64,000 bases of DNA, from the NCBI RefSeq assembly GCF_900215535.1, contig NZ_OCND01000001.1:496001-560000 (forward strand). The letters are read 5' to 3'. The position numbers and the translations under genes were made by a program. The notes beneath the pieces were generated by a model that had not been told where the DNA came from, did not search any database, and saw only the letters and a program-made list of their open reading frames with translations. Every line of letters begins with the position of its first letter. The first letter of the stretch is position 1. Below, piece after piece: positions 39,914 to 49,847 of the stretch. Source of the stretch: Pseudoxanthomonas wuyuanensis (GTDB taxonomy: Bacteria > Pseudomonadota > Gammaproteobacteria > Xanthomonadales > Xanthomonadaceae).

Positions 39914-40801
39914 ATGCAGTTCAAGGATTACTACGCCGTGCTCGGGGTCGAACCCAGCGCCGGCGACGCCGAAATCAAGACGGCCTATCGCCGGCTGGCG
40001 CGCAAATACCATCCCGACGTCAGCAAGGAGGCTGGTGCCGAGGATCAGTTCAAGGCCGTCAACGAGGCCTACGAGGCGTTGCGCGACCCGCAGAAGCGCG
40101 CGGCCTACGATCAGTTGCGCGCGCGCGGCTACCGTCCGGGCGAGGAGTTCCGCCCGCCGCCGGATTTCGGGCAGGGCGGTTTTGGCGGCGGCCAGGGCTT
40201 CGATTTCGAGGAAGTCTTCGGCGGCAACGGTGGCGGCGCCGGCTTCAGCGATTTCTTCGAAGGGCTGTTCGGACGCCGTGCGCAGGGAGCGCAGCCGCGC
40301 GGCCCGCAACCGCCGCGCGATTCGCGCGCCAAGCTGGCGGTGCCGCTGCAGGTGGTGCACGACGGCGGCAGCGTGCGGGTCAACGTCAATGGCAGGCAAC
40401 TGGATGTACGCGTCCCGACCGGGGTCAAGCCCGGACAGGTCATCCGGCTGGGCGGGCAGGGCACCGGTGGCGGCAATCTGTTGCTGGAAATCGAGTATGC
40501 CGCCCATCCCCAGTTCGAAGTGGATGGCCGCAACATCATTTTCGTATTGCCGGTGACGCCATGGCAGGCGGCGCTGGGCGCAACCCTGAGCGTGCCGACC
40601 CTGGGAGGTCCGGTCGATCTGAAGATCCCCGCCGACTCCGATGCCGGCCGCAAGCTTCGCCTGCGCGGACGCGGGCTGCCGGGCACGCCGCCAGGCGATC
40701 AGATCGTCGAACTGGAAATCACCGCGCCGCGCGCCACCGGCGAGACGCAGCGCGCGGCGTACCGCGAGCTGGCCAAGGCTTTCGGCGAAAAGAGCGGCTG
40801 A
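39914..40801 (+). CDS. cbpA: DnaJ-family co-chaperone (CbpA type)
   Basis: This 295-residue protein has a J domain (residues about 4-68; YHPDVSKE with the essential HPD), a Gly/Phe-rich linker (to about 130), and two C-terminal beta domains (DSRAKLAVPLQVVHDG onwards). It lacks the DnaJ zinc finger, as CbpA does. It should stimulate DnaK and hand over substrates under stress. It sits downstream of hsp20 but with repeats and a hairpin between, so it is probably transcribed separately. The CbpM partner gene is not seen in the window. Confidence 0.9.
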   Translation: MQFKDYYAVLGVEPSAGDAEIKTAYRRLARKYHPDVSKEAGAEDQFKAVNEAYEALRDPQKRAAYDQLRARGYRPGEEFRPPPDFGQGGFGGGQGFDFEEVFGGNGGGAGFSDFFEGLFGRRAQGAQPRGPQPPRDSRAKLAVPLQVVHDGGSVRVNVNGRQLDVRVPTGVKPGQVIRLGGQGTGGGNLLLEIEYAAHPQFEVDGRNIIFVLPVTPWQAALGATLSVPTLGGPVDLKIPADSDAGRKLRLRGRGLPGTPPGDQIVELEITAPRATGETQRAAYRELAKAFGEKSG

Positions 40802-40812
40802 GCGTTCCAGCC

Positions 40813-40908
40813 CTGTAGGAGCGACGCGAGTCGCGACGGCGCTTTACCGGGAACGCTTCATCGCGACTTGACCAGCTGTTCGGCTATGGAGAGCTGTCGC
40901 TCCTACAG
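40813..40908. repeat. REP-like element, copy E, interrupted by a second repeat
   Basis: CTGTAGGAGCGACGCGAGTC starts the left arm; the right arm TCGCGACTT...GTCGCTCCTACAG is split. Where other copies have AC, this one has 26 bases beginning GACCAGCTGTTCGGCTATGG (40870-40895). That insert matches the repeat at 52958 in 22 of 27 bases. Confidence 0.8.
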
Positions 40909-40925
40909 ATGGGGCGGCGGATACG

Positions 40926-40953
40926 AGAAGAGCAGGCCGGGGCCTGCTCTTCT
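40926..40953. terminator. bidirectional terminator between cbpA and response regulator
   Basis: A perfect 13-bp stem, AGAAGAGCAGGCC / GGCCTGCTCTTCT, with a GG loop lies between converging genes. Confidence 0.8.
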
Positions 40954-40978
40954 GCATTGTCAAAGTGGACGGGCAGGT

Positions 40979-41365
40979 TCAGGCGGCCGGCGGCGCTTCG
41001 CTGGCGCTGAAGATGCGTTCAATGACCTCGGCCAGTTCGTCCTCGGAGAACGGCTTGGTCAGGTAGGCCTTGGCGCCCTGCCGCAGGCCCCACATGCGGT
41101 CGGTGTCCTGATCCTTGGTGGTCACCAGGATCACCGGGATGTGCTTGGTGGTGGATTCGCGGCTCAGCGTACGCGTGGCCTGGAAGCCGTTCAAGTTGGG
41201 CATCACCACGTCCATCAGCACCATGTCCGGCAACTCGCGCTTGGCGACTTCCACGCCCGCGGCGCCATCCTCGGCGGTCAGAGATTCATGCCCCAGTTTT
41301 TCGACGATGCGCTGGATGCCCAGCAATTGCGATGGTGAATCGTCGACGATAAGAATACGTGCCAT
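40979..41365 (-). CDS. pilH: single-domain response regulator (PilH-like)
   Basis: This 128-residue CheY-type receiver has acidic residues Asp8-Asp9, phospho-acceptor Asp52 (LMDVVMPNLNG), a Thr in VTTKDQ and Lys in LTKPF. The sequence is close to PilH-type regulators of type IV pilus twitching, which act through the Chp chemosensory system. It is not beside other pil genes here, so the PilH name is tentative. I chose the ATG that begins MARILIVDDSP; an upstream in-frame ATG adds four residues only. Confidence 0.75.
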   Translation of the reverse strand: MARILIVDDSPSQLLGIQRIVEKLGHESLTAEDGAAGVEVAKRELPDMVLMDVVMPNLNGFQATRTLSRESTTKHIPVILVTTKDQDTDRMWGLRQGAKAYLTKPFSEDELAEVIERIFSASEAPPAA

Positions 41366-41470
41366 GGAGTTCCCCAAGTTGTCCCCGCGTCGATTGTAGA
41401 GCCTGATTGGAGGAACAAAAAGCCAGCCGCCAGCGGCCGGTGCCGGCGCCTGCTGTGACGGGAGTCCGGT

Positions 41471-42466
41471 TTACCCGATTTTCACCAGAGTACGACCACG
41501 GGAAGCGCCCGCCAGCATCATGTCGAACACCCCGGAAAGCCCGTCCAGCGTGGTTTCCCGGGTGCAAATCGCATCCAGATGCGCCGGTTTCCAGTCGTCG
41601 GCCAAATGCCGCCAGATGTCGTCTCGTATTCCGCGCGCGGTTCCCGCCGAAGCCACGCCGACGAGCGAGACGCCCCGGATGATGAACGGCATGACGGTGG
41701 TGTCCAATTGCTGGCTTGCGGCAAGCCCTGCCGTGGCCACGTTGCCGTAAGGCGCGGTCTGCGCCAGCAGGCTGGCCAGCATCGGACCGCCCACATTGTC
41801 CAGGCCGCCGCCGAAACGGGCGGTTTCCATCGGCCGTTGCGTGGCCAGGGCGTCGCGACCCAGGACCTCGCTGGCGCCGATGGCTTTCAGGAAATCCGCA
41901 TGTTCGGGTTTGCCGCTGATCGCGTGCACCTGGAACCCGGCACGGCTGAAGATGTCCACGGCCAGCGAGCCGACCCCGCCGGTGGCGCCGGTGACGGCCA
42001 GCGGCCCCAGTTCCGGCGTCTGCCGGTTGTCGAGCATCCGGTACAGCGCCAGCGCCGCGGTGAAGCCGGCGGTGCCCAGGATCATGCTTTCGCGCAGGCC
42101 CAGGCCGGTAGGCAGCGGGATGACCCACTGCGCCTGCAGCCGCACGTATTCGGAGTAGCCGCCGTCGCGGGTTTCGCTGAGGCCGCAGCCGGTCACCAGC
42201 ACCGGGTCGCCTTCCTTGAAGGCCGGATCGGTGGAGGCCACCACATGCCCGGCCACATCGATACCGCCGACCAGCGGAAACCGGCGCAGGATCTTGCCCT
42301 GACCGGTGCCGGCCAGGGCGTCCTTGAAATTGACCGAAGAATAGGCCGCCTTGATGACCACCTCGCCCGCGCTCAGGTCATCGACGGAAACCGATTCGAC
42401 GCCGCTGCGGTAGCCGCTGGCGTCGTTGTGGATGCGGAAGGCGGAGAAAGATGTTGGAAAGGCCAT
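41471..42466 (-). CDS. quinone oxidoreductase, YhdH/AcuI family
   Basis: This 331-residue zinc-free medium-chain dehydrogenase/reductase has the AcuI/YhdH pattern: SSVNFKDALAGTGQGKI, PLVGGIDVAGHVV, and the NADPH-binding VTGATGGVGSLAVDI near residue 150. AcuI members reduce acryloyl-CoA to propionyl-CoA with NADPH and remove this toxic intermediate; related members act on quinones. The frame extends upstream into repeat sequence, so the ATG of MAFPTSFSAFRIH is preferred. Cytosolic. Confidence 0.87.
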   Translation of the reverse strand: MAFPTSFSAFRIHNDASGYRSGVESVSVDDLSAGEVVIKAAYSSVNFKDALAGTGQGKILRRFPLVGGIDVAGHVVASTDPAFKEGDPVLVTGCGLSETRDGGYSEYVRLQAQWVIPLPTGLGLRESMILGTAGFTAALALYRMLDNRQTPELGPLAVTGATGGVGSLAVDIFSRAGFQVHAISGKPEHADFLKAIGASEVLGRDALATQRPMETARFGGGLDNVGGPMLASLLAQTAPYGNVATAGLAASQQLDTTVMPFIIRGVSLVGVASAGTARGIRDDIWRHLADDWKPAHLDAICTRETTLDGLSGVFDMMLAGASRGRTLVKIG

Positions 42467-42521
42467 CGCTATTGCTCGTCGTTCCGGCGAAGGCCGGGAC
42501 AGTGGCTTGGATTCTTGCTGC

Positions 42522-42923
42522 TTACTGCACCGAATGCAAAGGCGATGGCGCCCGGCCTGGTGAGCCATCCGGCTGTTGAAAGCCGCCGGAACAACGGAAG
42601 TTGCGGGGGAGCGTGGCTTTCAGGCAATGGCTATCGCAGGCCGGGTATAGGTCGCGCCAGTACGGGTTGGCATTTTCGATCAGCGCGATCTTCCACGCGC
42701 GCTTCCATCCCTTGAGCGCTTTCTCGCGCGCTATCGCCGATTCCATGCTGTCGTGCGCTTCGTGCCAAACCAAGATATGCACGCCGTAGCGCCGAGTGAA
42801 ACCCGATACTTGGTCACTCTTGTGTTGCCAGACGCGCGCGGGCAGATTGGAAGTGACGCCGATATACAGCGTGCCATTCCGCTTGCTTGCAAGGATATAG
42901 ACGCAGGGAATCCGTTCCCGCAT
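42522..42923 (-). CDS. GIY-YIG nuclease-family protein with repeat-derived tail
   Basis: In this 133-residue protein, residues about 6-92 form a single GIY-YIG domain of the small UPF0213-like kind: CVYILASKRNGTLYIGVTSNLPARVWQHK, with Arg30 and a later Glu in AREKALKGW. Close relatives usually end soon after the helix at residue 92. Here about 38 more residues follow, and the part GGFQQPDG is the translation of the GACCAGCC repeat family. Substrate is unknown; some relatives cut branched or damaged DNA. Palindromic repeats lie just upstream. Confidence 0.85.
   Translation of the reverse strand: MRERIPCVYILASKRNGTLYIGVTSNLPARVWQHKSDQVSGFTRRYGVHILVWHEAHDSMESAIAREKALKGWKRAWKIALIENANPYWRDLYPACDSHCLKATLPRNFRCSGGFQQPDGSPGRAPSPLHSVQ
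42559..42600. repeat. GACCAGCC-family repeat in the GIY-YIG 3' end
   Basis: GGTGAGCCATCCGGCTGTTG and the following AAAGCCGCCGGAACAACGG match the copy at 52958-52996. The reverse strand encodes GGFQQPDG in the GIY-YIG reading frame. Confidence 0.7.
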
Positions 42924-42986
42924 AGCGTGTTCCGTGGTGCCGCTCGTTCTTGGAGCGGGATACTGCCGTTCTATCCAAGATGATGC

Positions 42987-43150
42987 GAGAGCAAAGACGC
43001 TGGGTCCCGGCTTGCGCCGGGACGACGGTCTTTTTCAAGTGATACGAGCGTGCTGAACTCCATGGATGGAACCGAAGCAATAGTTCCTACTGGCGGACCA
43101 TCTCCAACCGCCGTCATCCCGGCGCAAGCCGGGACCCAGCGTCTTGCGCC
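42987..43150. repeat. inverted pair of GTCATCCCGGCGCAAGCCGGGACC palindromes
   Basis: AGACGCTGGGTCCCGGCTTG and CGCCGGGACGACGG (42994-43027) are mirrored by CCGTCATCCCGGCGCAAGCC and GGGACCCAGCGTCTTGCGC (43112-43148). Each has its own CCCGGC/GCCGGG stem, and the pair faces each other across about 85 bases. No gene is seen in the gap between GIY-YIG and the LOG gene (42924-43189). Confidence 0.85.
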
Positions 43151-43189
43151 CAGGTCAACCTTTTCGCTCAGCGGCTCAGCGGCTCAGCG

Positions 43190-43783
<594 letters not shown>

Positions 43784-43824
43784 GGAAGCCGTGAATAGTG
43801 AATAGATTGCACGCTTCGCGCGCT

Positions 43825-43864
43825 CAACAGAAAAGGGAAAGGGCGCTTTTCTTCGCCCTTTCCC
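43825..43864 (-). terminator. rho-independent terminator of the suc-lpd operon
   Basis: On the minus strand, a perfect 11-bp stem GGGAAAGGGCG / CGCCCTTTCCC with an 8-base loop is followed by TTTTCTGTTG. It lies 20 bases after the lpdA stop. Confidence 0.8.
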
Positions 43865-43883
43865 CTTCGCCATTTACTACCCG

Positions 43884-45320
43884 TCAGTTGGCCTTGTGAA
43901 TCGCACGCTTGTCCACCGCCATCGCGGCGTCGTGGATGGCCTCAGACAGGGTGGGGTGGGCGTGGCAGATGCGGGCCAGGTCATCGGCCGAGCCGTTGAA
44001 CTCCATCGTGATCACGCCTTCGTGGACCAGTTCGGACACGCCAACGCCGACCAGGTGCAGGCCCAGGATGCGGTCGGTTTCGGCATGCGCCAGCACCTTC
44101 ACGAATCCGGCCGGCTCGCCCATGGCCACCGCGCGGGCGATGGCGGCGAACGGGAAGCTGCCGGCCTTGTACGGGATGCCTTCGGCCTTGAGCTGCTGCT
44201 CGGTCTTGCCGACCCAGGCGATTTCCGGCTCGGTGTAGATGACCCACGGCACGGTGTCCAGGTTGACGTGGCCGGGCAGCCCGGCAATCAGCTCGGCAAC
44301 CGCGATGCCTTCCTCGAAACCCTTGTGCGCCAGCATCGGCCCGCGCACGCAGTCGCCGACCGCCCACACGCCGTCCACGCCGGTGTGGCAATGCTCGTCG
44401 ACTTCGATCTGGCCGCGCTCGTTGACCTTGACGCCGGTGCCTTCGGCCAGCAGGCCTTTGGTCGCGGCCTTGCGGCCGACGGCGACCAGCAGCTTGTCGA
44501 CGGTCAGCGATTTCTCGCCTTCGCTGTCGGTGTAGCTGACGATGACTTCCTTCTTCTTGCCCTTGCCGGCGATCTCGGTCTTGCTGACCTTGGCGCCCAG
44601 GCGGATATCCAGGCCCTGTTTCTTGAATTCCTTGGCGGCGGTCTTGGCGACTTCGGCATCGGCAGCGGCCAGGAAGTCCGGCAGCGCTTCCAGGATGGTG
44701 ACTTCGGCGCCCAGGCGCTTCCACACGCTGCCCAGTTCCAGGCCGATCACGCCGGCGCCGATCACGGCCAGGCGCTTGGGCACTTCGGTGAAGTCCAGCG
44801 CGCCCACGTTGTCGACGATGTATTCGTTGTCGAACTTGGCGAACGGCAGTTCGATGGAATCCGAACCGGCCGCAATCACCACGTTGGTGCCCTTGAGTTC
44901 GACTTCGCTGCCGTCGTGTTGCTTGACCTTGACGATGTTGCCCGGCTGCAGCTGGCCGTAACCGTAGTACGGCGTGATCTTGTTGGCCTTGAACAGCATG
45001 GCGATGCCGCCGGTGAACTGCTTGACGATCTTGTCCTTGCGGCCAACCATCGCCTCGACGTCCATCTTGGCGTCCTTGAAGCTGATGCCGTGGTCGCCGA
45101 ACAGGTGGCTCATGTTCCAGAACTGGCGCGAGGAATCCAGCAGCGCCTTGGAAGGCACGCAGCCCACGCGCAGGCAGGTGCCGCCCAGCGCCGGCTTGCC
45201 GTCCTTGCCCAGCGCCGCATCGATGCAGGCGGTCTTCAGGCCCAGTTGCGCGGCGCGGATGGCGGCGTGATAGCCGGCCGGACCGGCACCGATGACGACG
45301 ACGTCGAATTGTTCAGCCAT
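43884..45320 (-). CDS. lpdA: dihydrolipoyl dehydrogenase (E3)
   Basis: This 478-residue FAD/NAD disulfide oxidoreductase has an FAD-binding GAGPAGYHAA, redox cysteines Cys49 and Cys54 in GGTCLRVGCVPSK, NAD-binding GAGVIGLELGSV, and C-terminal HAHPTLSEA with the catalytic His. It reoxidises the lipoyl arm of SucB in 2-oxoglutarate dehydrogenase and may serve other complexes. It is third in the sucA-sucB-lpdA order on the minus strand. A purine-rich repeat fills the 160-base gap from sucB. Confidence 0.96.
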   Translation of the reverse strand: MAEQFDVVVIGAGPAGYHAAIRAAQLGLKTACIDAALGKDGKPALGGTCLRVGCVPSKALLDSSRQFWNMSHLFGDHGISFKDAKMDVEAMVGRKDKIVKQFTGGIAMLFKANKITPYYGYGQLQPGNIVKVKQHDGSEVELKGTNVVIAAGSDSIELPFAKFDNEYIVDNVGALDFTEVPKRLAVIGAGVIGLELGSVWKRLGAEVTILEALPDFLAAADAEVAKTAAKEFKKQGLDIRLGAKVSKTEIAGKGKKKEVIVSYTDSEGEKSLTVDKLLVAVGRKAATKGLLAEGTGVKVNERGQIEVDEHCHTGVDGVWAVGDCVRGPMLAHKGFEEGIAVAELIAGLPGHVNLDTVPWVIYTEPEIAWVGKTEQQLKAEGIPYKAGSFPFAAIARAVAMGEPAGFVKVLAHAETDRILGLHLVGVGVSELVHEGVITMEFNGSADDLARICHAHPTLSEAIHDAAMAVDKRAIHKAN

Positions 45321-45349
45321 TGCGGAAATCCTTGTTGCCTAAGGGCGAG

Positions 45350-45478
45350 GAACGAGAAGCGAGAAGCGAGGAACGAGAAGTGAGAAACGAGGAACGAGGA
45401 ACGAGGAACGAGGAACGAGCAGGGTGCAAGGAGCGAGGCGATCTACTCGTTCCTCGTTCCTCTCCACTCGTTCCTGGC
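45350..45478. repeat. GAGGAACGAG repeat tract between sucB and lpdA
   Basis: About ten degenerate units of GAGGAACGAG / GAGAAGCGAG face ACTCGTTCCTCGTTCCTC at the right, so the whole can fold as a hairpin. It is the same family as the tract before pbpC. It would lie in the sucB-lpdA message. Confidence 0.85.
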
Positions 45479-45480
45479 TC

Positions 45481-46710
45481 TTACAGGTCGAACAGCATCC
45501 GGCTGGGGTTTTCCAGCTGGTTCTTGATGTCGACCAGGAACAGCACCGCGTCCTTGCCGTCGATGATGCGGTGATCGTAGGACAGCGCGATGTACATCAT
45601 CGGCGCAATCACGACCTGGCCGTTCTCGGCGATCGGGCGTTCCTTGATGGCGTGCATGCCCAGGATGGCGCTCTGCGGCGGATTGACGATGGGCGTGGAG
45701 AACAGCGAACCAAAGGTGCCGCCGTTGGTGATGGTGAACGTGCCGCCCTGCAGATCGTCCAGGCCCAGCTTGCCGTCGCGGGCCTTGGCCGCGTACTCGC
45801 CGATGCCCTTTTCGATGTCGGCGAACGACATCCGTTCGACATTGCGCAGCACCGGCGTGACCAGGCCTTTCTCGGTCGATACGGCGATCGAGATGTCGGC
45901 GTAGCCGTGATAGATGATGTCCTTGCCGTCGACCGAGGCGTTGACCACCGGGAAGCGCTGCAGCGCGTTGGCGGCGGCCTTGGCGAAGAAGCTCATGAAG
46001 CCCAGCTTGACGCCGTGGGCCTTCTGGAATTCCTCGCCGATCTGCTTGCGGGCGGCGGCGACCTTGCTCAGGTTGACCTCGTTGAACGAGGTCAGCATGG
46101 CGATCGATTCCTTGGACTGCATCAGCCGCTCGGCGATGCGCTGGCGGATGCGGGTCATCGGCACGCGCTCTTCCGGGCGTGCGCCTGCGGCCTTGCCGGC
46201 GCCGCCGGCCTTGGCGTAATTGACCAGGTCTTCCTTGGTCACCGCGCCGCGGCGGCCGGTGCCTTCGACATTGGCCGGGTCGATGCCCTGGCTGACCGCG
46301 GTGAAGCGCGCACCCGGGGGCAGGCCATCGGCGCTGGCGACCGGGGCCGGCTTGGTGCTGGCCGGCGCCTTGGCTTCGGCCTGGGCGGCTGCGCCCCTGG
46401 ACTGGACTTCCTGCGCGCCGGCATCGGGCTTGGCTTCACCGGATTTTTCCTCGGCTGGTGCGGCGGCGGTGGCGCCCTCTTCGATGATCGCCAGCAACTG
46501 CGAACTGGTGACGGTGTCGCCTTCGGCGAACTTGATTTCCTTCAGCACGCCATCCACCGGCGACGGCACTTCCAGCACGACCTTGTCGGTCTCCAGGTCG
46601 ACCAGATTCTCGTCGCGCTTGACCGCGTCGCCGGCCTTTTTGTGCCAACTGGCGATGGTGGCATCGGAAACGGATTCGGGAAGAACCGGAACTTTGACTT
46701 CGGTGGCCAT
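45481..46710 (-). CDS. sucB: 2-oxoglutarate dehydrogenase E2 (dihydrolipoyl succinyltransferase)
   Basis: This 409-residue protein has an N-terminal lipoyl domain (Lys43 in [13 protein letters not shown]), an Ala/Pro-rich linker, a peripheral subunit-binding domain ([17 protein letters not shown]), and the catalytic acyltransferase domain ending in [16 protein letters not shown] with the catalytic His. It passes the succinyl group to CoA in the TCA cycle. The start is [14 protein letters not shown]; sequence before it in the open frame is not family-like. sucA lies 61 bases upstream. Confidence 0.96.
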   Translation of the reverse strand: MATEVKVPVLPESVSDATIASWHKKAGDAVKRDENLVDLETDKVVLEVPSPVDGVLKEIKFAEGDTVTSSQLLAIIEEGATAAAPAEEKSGEAKPDAGAQEVQSRGAAAQAEAKAPASTKPAPVASADGLPPGARFTAVSQGIDPANVEGTGRRGAVTKEDLVNYAKAGGAGKAAGARPEERVPMTRIRQRIAERLMQSKESIAMLTSFNEVNLSKVAAARKQIGEEFQKAHGVKLGFMSFFAKAAANALQRFPVVNASVDGKDIIYHGYADISIAVSTEKGLVTPVLRNVERMSFADIEKGIGEYAAKARDGKLGLDDLQGGTFTITNGGTFGSLFSTPIVNPPQSAILGMHAIKERPIAENGQVVIAPMMYIALSYDHRIIDGKDAVLFLVDIKNQLENPSRMLFDL

Positions 46711-46771
46711 GGGGTGGGGCGTCCTGGTGGTGTTAATCGGGTAATGGTTCGAATTGCGGGGCAGCCGGCGC

Positions 46772-49603
46772 CTATTCGGCGACGGTCTGGTCGCCGAGCT
46801 TGTTGACCAGCGCATCGGCGATCAGCTTCAGTTGCTCTTCGACATGTTCGGCAAGATGCCCGGCGGCCGGCGACGGCGAACGCGGGCGGCCGGCGTAGTG
46901 CAGAACCTGCTTGTCGCCAAGGCAGGCATTGAGGTGGTGGCGGATCTGGTACCACGCGCCCTGATTCTGCGGTTCTTCCTGGCACCAGACCACGTCGGTG
47001 GCCTTGCCGAAGCGCTTGAGTTCGGCGGCCAGCGCCTCGCGCGGGAACGGGTACAACTGCTCGACGCGCAGGATGGCGACATCGTCCTGGCCGCGCTTGT
47101 GCGCGTCTTCCAGCAGGTCGTAATAGACCTTGCCCGAACACGCCACCACGCGCTTGACCTTCTTCGGGTCGGCGGCATCGTCCGGAATCAGGTGCTGGAA
47201 CTCGCCGTTGGCCAGTTCGTCCAGGCTGGACACGGCCAGCTTGTGGCGCAGCAGCGACTTGGGCGTCATCACCACCAGCGGCTTGCGGGTGGTCATGCGC
47301 ATCTGCCGGCGCAGCATGTGGAAGCACTGGGCCGGGGTGGTCGGTACGCAGACCAGCATGTTTTCCAGCGCGCACAGCTGCAGGAAGCGCTCCAGGCGCG
47401 CCGAGCTGTGTTCCGGGCCCTGGCCTTCGTAGCCGTGCGGCAGCAGCAGGGTCAGGCCGCTGATACGGCCCCACTTGGCTTCGCCGGCGGCGATGAACTG
47501 GTCGATGACCACCTGCGCGCCGTTGGCGAAATCGCCGAACTGCGCTTCCCAGATGCACAGCGTGTTGGGATCGGTGGTGGAAAAACCGTACTCGAACGCC
47601 ATCACCGCTTCCTCGCTGAGCAGCGAGTCGATGACGGTGGCCTGCTCGGGCTGTTCCACCAGCTGCCGCAGCGGCAGGAACCAGCTGTCGGTCTTCTGAT
47701 CGTGCAGGATGGCGTGGCGGTGGAAGAACGTGCCGCGGCCGGCGTCCTGGCCGACCAGGCGCAGGCCATGGCCTTCGGCCAGCAACGTGGCGTAGGCGAG
47801 ATTTTCGGCGAAGCCCCAGTCGCCCGGCAGTTCGCCGGCGGTCATCTTGGCGCGGTCTTCGTAGATCTTGGCCACACGCGGGTGCAGGGTGACGCCGGTC
47901 GGAATGGTGTTGATGATCCTGGCCAGCTGTTCCAGCGACTGCCGCTTGACCCGGGTATCGACCGGATCGCTGATCTTGCCGGTCACGTACTTGGACCAGT
48001 CGATCGCCAGGTCTTCGGTCTTGGCCTTGGCCAACTCGGTGGTGAACTCGCCCGAATCCAGCTTGGCGCGGAATTCATCGGCCATGGCCTTGCCGCGATC
48101 GGCCGCAATCACCCCGTCCGCTTCCAACTGCCTGGCATAGAGCTCGCGGGTGGTCGGATGCTTGCGGATGGTCTGGTACATCAGCGGCTGGGTCGCCGCC
48201 GGCTCGTCGGCCTCGTTATGGCCGTGGCGGCGGTAGCAGACCAGATCGATGACCACATCCTTCTTGAACTGCTGGCGGAAGTCGTACGCCAGGTTGGCGC
48301 AGAACACCACCGCTTCCGGGTCGTCGCCGTTCACATGCAGCACCGGCGCGCCGATCATCTTGGCCACGTCGGTGCAGTAGAGGGTGGAGCGGGCGTCGTC
48401 GCGGGCGCTGGTGGTGAAGCCGATCTGGTTGTTGATGACGATGTGCACGGTGCCGCCGACGGCGAAACCGCGCGCCTGCGACATCTGGAACAGTTCCATC
48501 ACCACGCCCTGGCCGGCGAAGGCGGCATCGCCGTGCATGATGATGGGCAGCACCGCCTTGCGCTCGCTGTCGCCGCGGCGTTCCTGCCGCGAACGCGCGC
48601 TGCCGACCACGACCGGGTCGACGATTTCCAGGTGCGAGGGGTTGAACGCCAGCGCCAGATGGACCGGACCGCCCGGCGTGGCGATGTCGGCCGAAAAACC
48701 CATGTGGTACTTGACGTCGCCAGCGTGGGCCAGGCTGTCGTGCTCGAACTTGCCTTCGAATTCGTCGAACAGCTTGCGCGGGCTCTTGCCCATCGTGTTG
48801 ACCAGCACGTTGAGGCGGCCGCGGTGGGCCATGCCGACCACGATGTCCTTGACCTGGCCTTCGCCGGCGCGCCGGATCATCACGTCCAGCATCGGGATCA
48901 GCGAATCGCCGCCTTCCAGCGAGAAGCGCTTCTGGCCGACGTACTTGGTGTGCAGGTAGCGTTCCAGGCCCTCGGCGGCGGTCAGCCGCTCCAGCGTGCG
49001 GCGCTTGTCGTCAGGCGACAGTCCGTAGTTGCCGCCGGCCGCTTCCAGCCGCTGGTACAGCCATTGGCGTTGCTCGAATTCCGGAATATGCATGAATTCG
49101 GCGCCGATCGAGCTGGCATAGGTCGCCTTCAGCCGGGCCAGCAGATCGCGCAGCTTCATCCGCGGCTGGCCGGCCAGGCCGCCGGTGCTGAATTCGCTGT
49201 CCAGGTCTTTTTCGGACAGGTTGTGGAAATCCAGGCCCAGATCCGGCGGGTTCACCGGCGGGCTCAGGCTCAGCGGGTCCAGCCGCGCGCCCAGGTGCCC
49301 GCGCGAGCGGTAGGCGGTGATCAGGCGGCCGATATTGCGCTCGCGCTCATCGCCGCTGCCGGACGGGGCGGCGGCATAGCCGTTGTTGGCGGCCTGGCGG
49401 GCGGCGCCGCTGATCTGTTCGATGACCACCGAATGTGGAATATCGCCGGCTTCGCGGCCCTTGAAGCCGTCGAAGAAGGCCTTCCATTTGGGGCCGACGC
49501 TATCGGGAGCGACCAGGTACTGCTCGTACAGGTCTTCAACATAGGAGGCGTTGCCTCCGTTGAGCTGCGAGGATTGCGCAAACTGCTTCAGGAGATTGTC
49601 CAC
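46772..49603 (-). CDS. sucA: 2-oxoglutarate dehydrogenase E1
   Basis: This 943-residue thiamine-diphosphate enzyme decarboxylates 2-oxoglutarate. Landmarks are the N-terminal [34 protein letters not shown], the ThDP motif NGDDPEAV ... [10 protein letters not shown], and [15 protein letters not shown]. The GTG that gives [14 protein letters not shown] matches the family start; the frame runs on upstream without homology. First gene of sucA-sucB-lpdA. A TATAAT box on the minus strand is about 90 bases upstream. Confidence 0.96.
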   Translation of the reverse strand: MDNLLKQFAQSSQLNGGNASYVEDLYEQYLVAPDSVGPKWKAFFDGFKGREAGDIPHSVVIEQISGAARQAANNGYAAAPSGSGDERERNIGRLITAYRSRGHLGARLDPLSLSPPVNPPDLGLDFHNLSEKDLDSEFSTGGLAGQPRMKLRDLLARLKATYASSIGAEFMHIPEFEQRQWLYQRLEAAGGNYGLSPDDKRRTLERLTAAEGLERYLHTKYVGQKRFSLEGGDSLIPMLDVMIRRAGEGQVKDIVVGMAHRGRLNVLVNTMGKSPRKLFDEFEGKFEHDSLAHAGDVKYHMGFSADIATPGGPVHLALAFNPSHLEIVDPVVVGSARSRQERRGDSERKAVLPIIMHGDAAFAGQGVVMELFQMSQARGFAVGGTVHIVINNQIGFTTSARDDARSTLYCTDVAKMIGAPVLHVNGDDPEAVVFCANLAYDFRQQFKKDVVIDLVCYRRHGHNEADEPAATQPLMYQTIRKHPTTRELYARQLEADGVIAADRGKAMADEFRAKLDSGEFTTELAKAKTEDLAIDWSKYVTGKISDPVDTRVKRQSLEQLARIINTIPTGVTLHPRVAKIYEDRAKMTAGELPGDWGFAENLAYATLLAEGHGLRLVGQDAGRGTFFHRHAILHDQKTDSWFLPLRQLVEQPEQATVIDSLLSEEAVMAFEYGFSTTDPNTLCIWEAQFGDFANGAQVVIDQFIAAGEAKWGRISGLTLLLPHGYEGQGPEHSSARLERFLQLCALENMLVCVPTTPAQCFHMLRRQMRMTTRKPLVVMTPKSLLRHKLAVSSLDELANGEFQHLIPDDAADPKKVKRVVACSGKVYYDLLEDAHKRGQDDVAILRVEQLYPFPREALAAELKRFGKATDVVWCQEEPQNQGAWYQIRHHLNACLGDKQVLHYAGRPRSPSPAAGHLAEHVEEQLKLIADALVNKLGDQTVAE

Positions 49604-49692
49604 GATGGCGATAGCGATGGCGTGCGTAGGGGTGGGAGGCTGGTTCGGCGGGCGATGACGGCCGCTCGCCGGAACGGAAGGCAATTTTCGAA

Positions 49693-49698
49693 TTATAC
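49693..49698 (-). promoter_or_regulatory. -10 element of the sucA operon
   Basis: A perfect TATAAT, preceded by GGG, is read on the minus strand, 90 bases before the sucA GTG. No clear -35 hexamer is visible. Confidence 0.5.
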
Positions 49699-49847
49699 CC
49701 GTATGCCAGCGGAGGGGCGTACGCACATAGGACTAAAGGAGCAAGATGCAGGGCGGGCGCACGGAATCGGCGCCTATCGTGCCGGCAAGCCCGTCGCTCC
49801 GCACCCATCGCCGGTGCGCTGTCCCGGCGACATGCCATTGCATGCGA

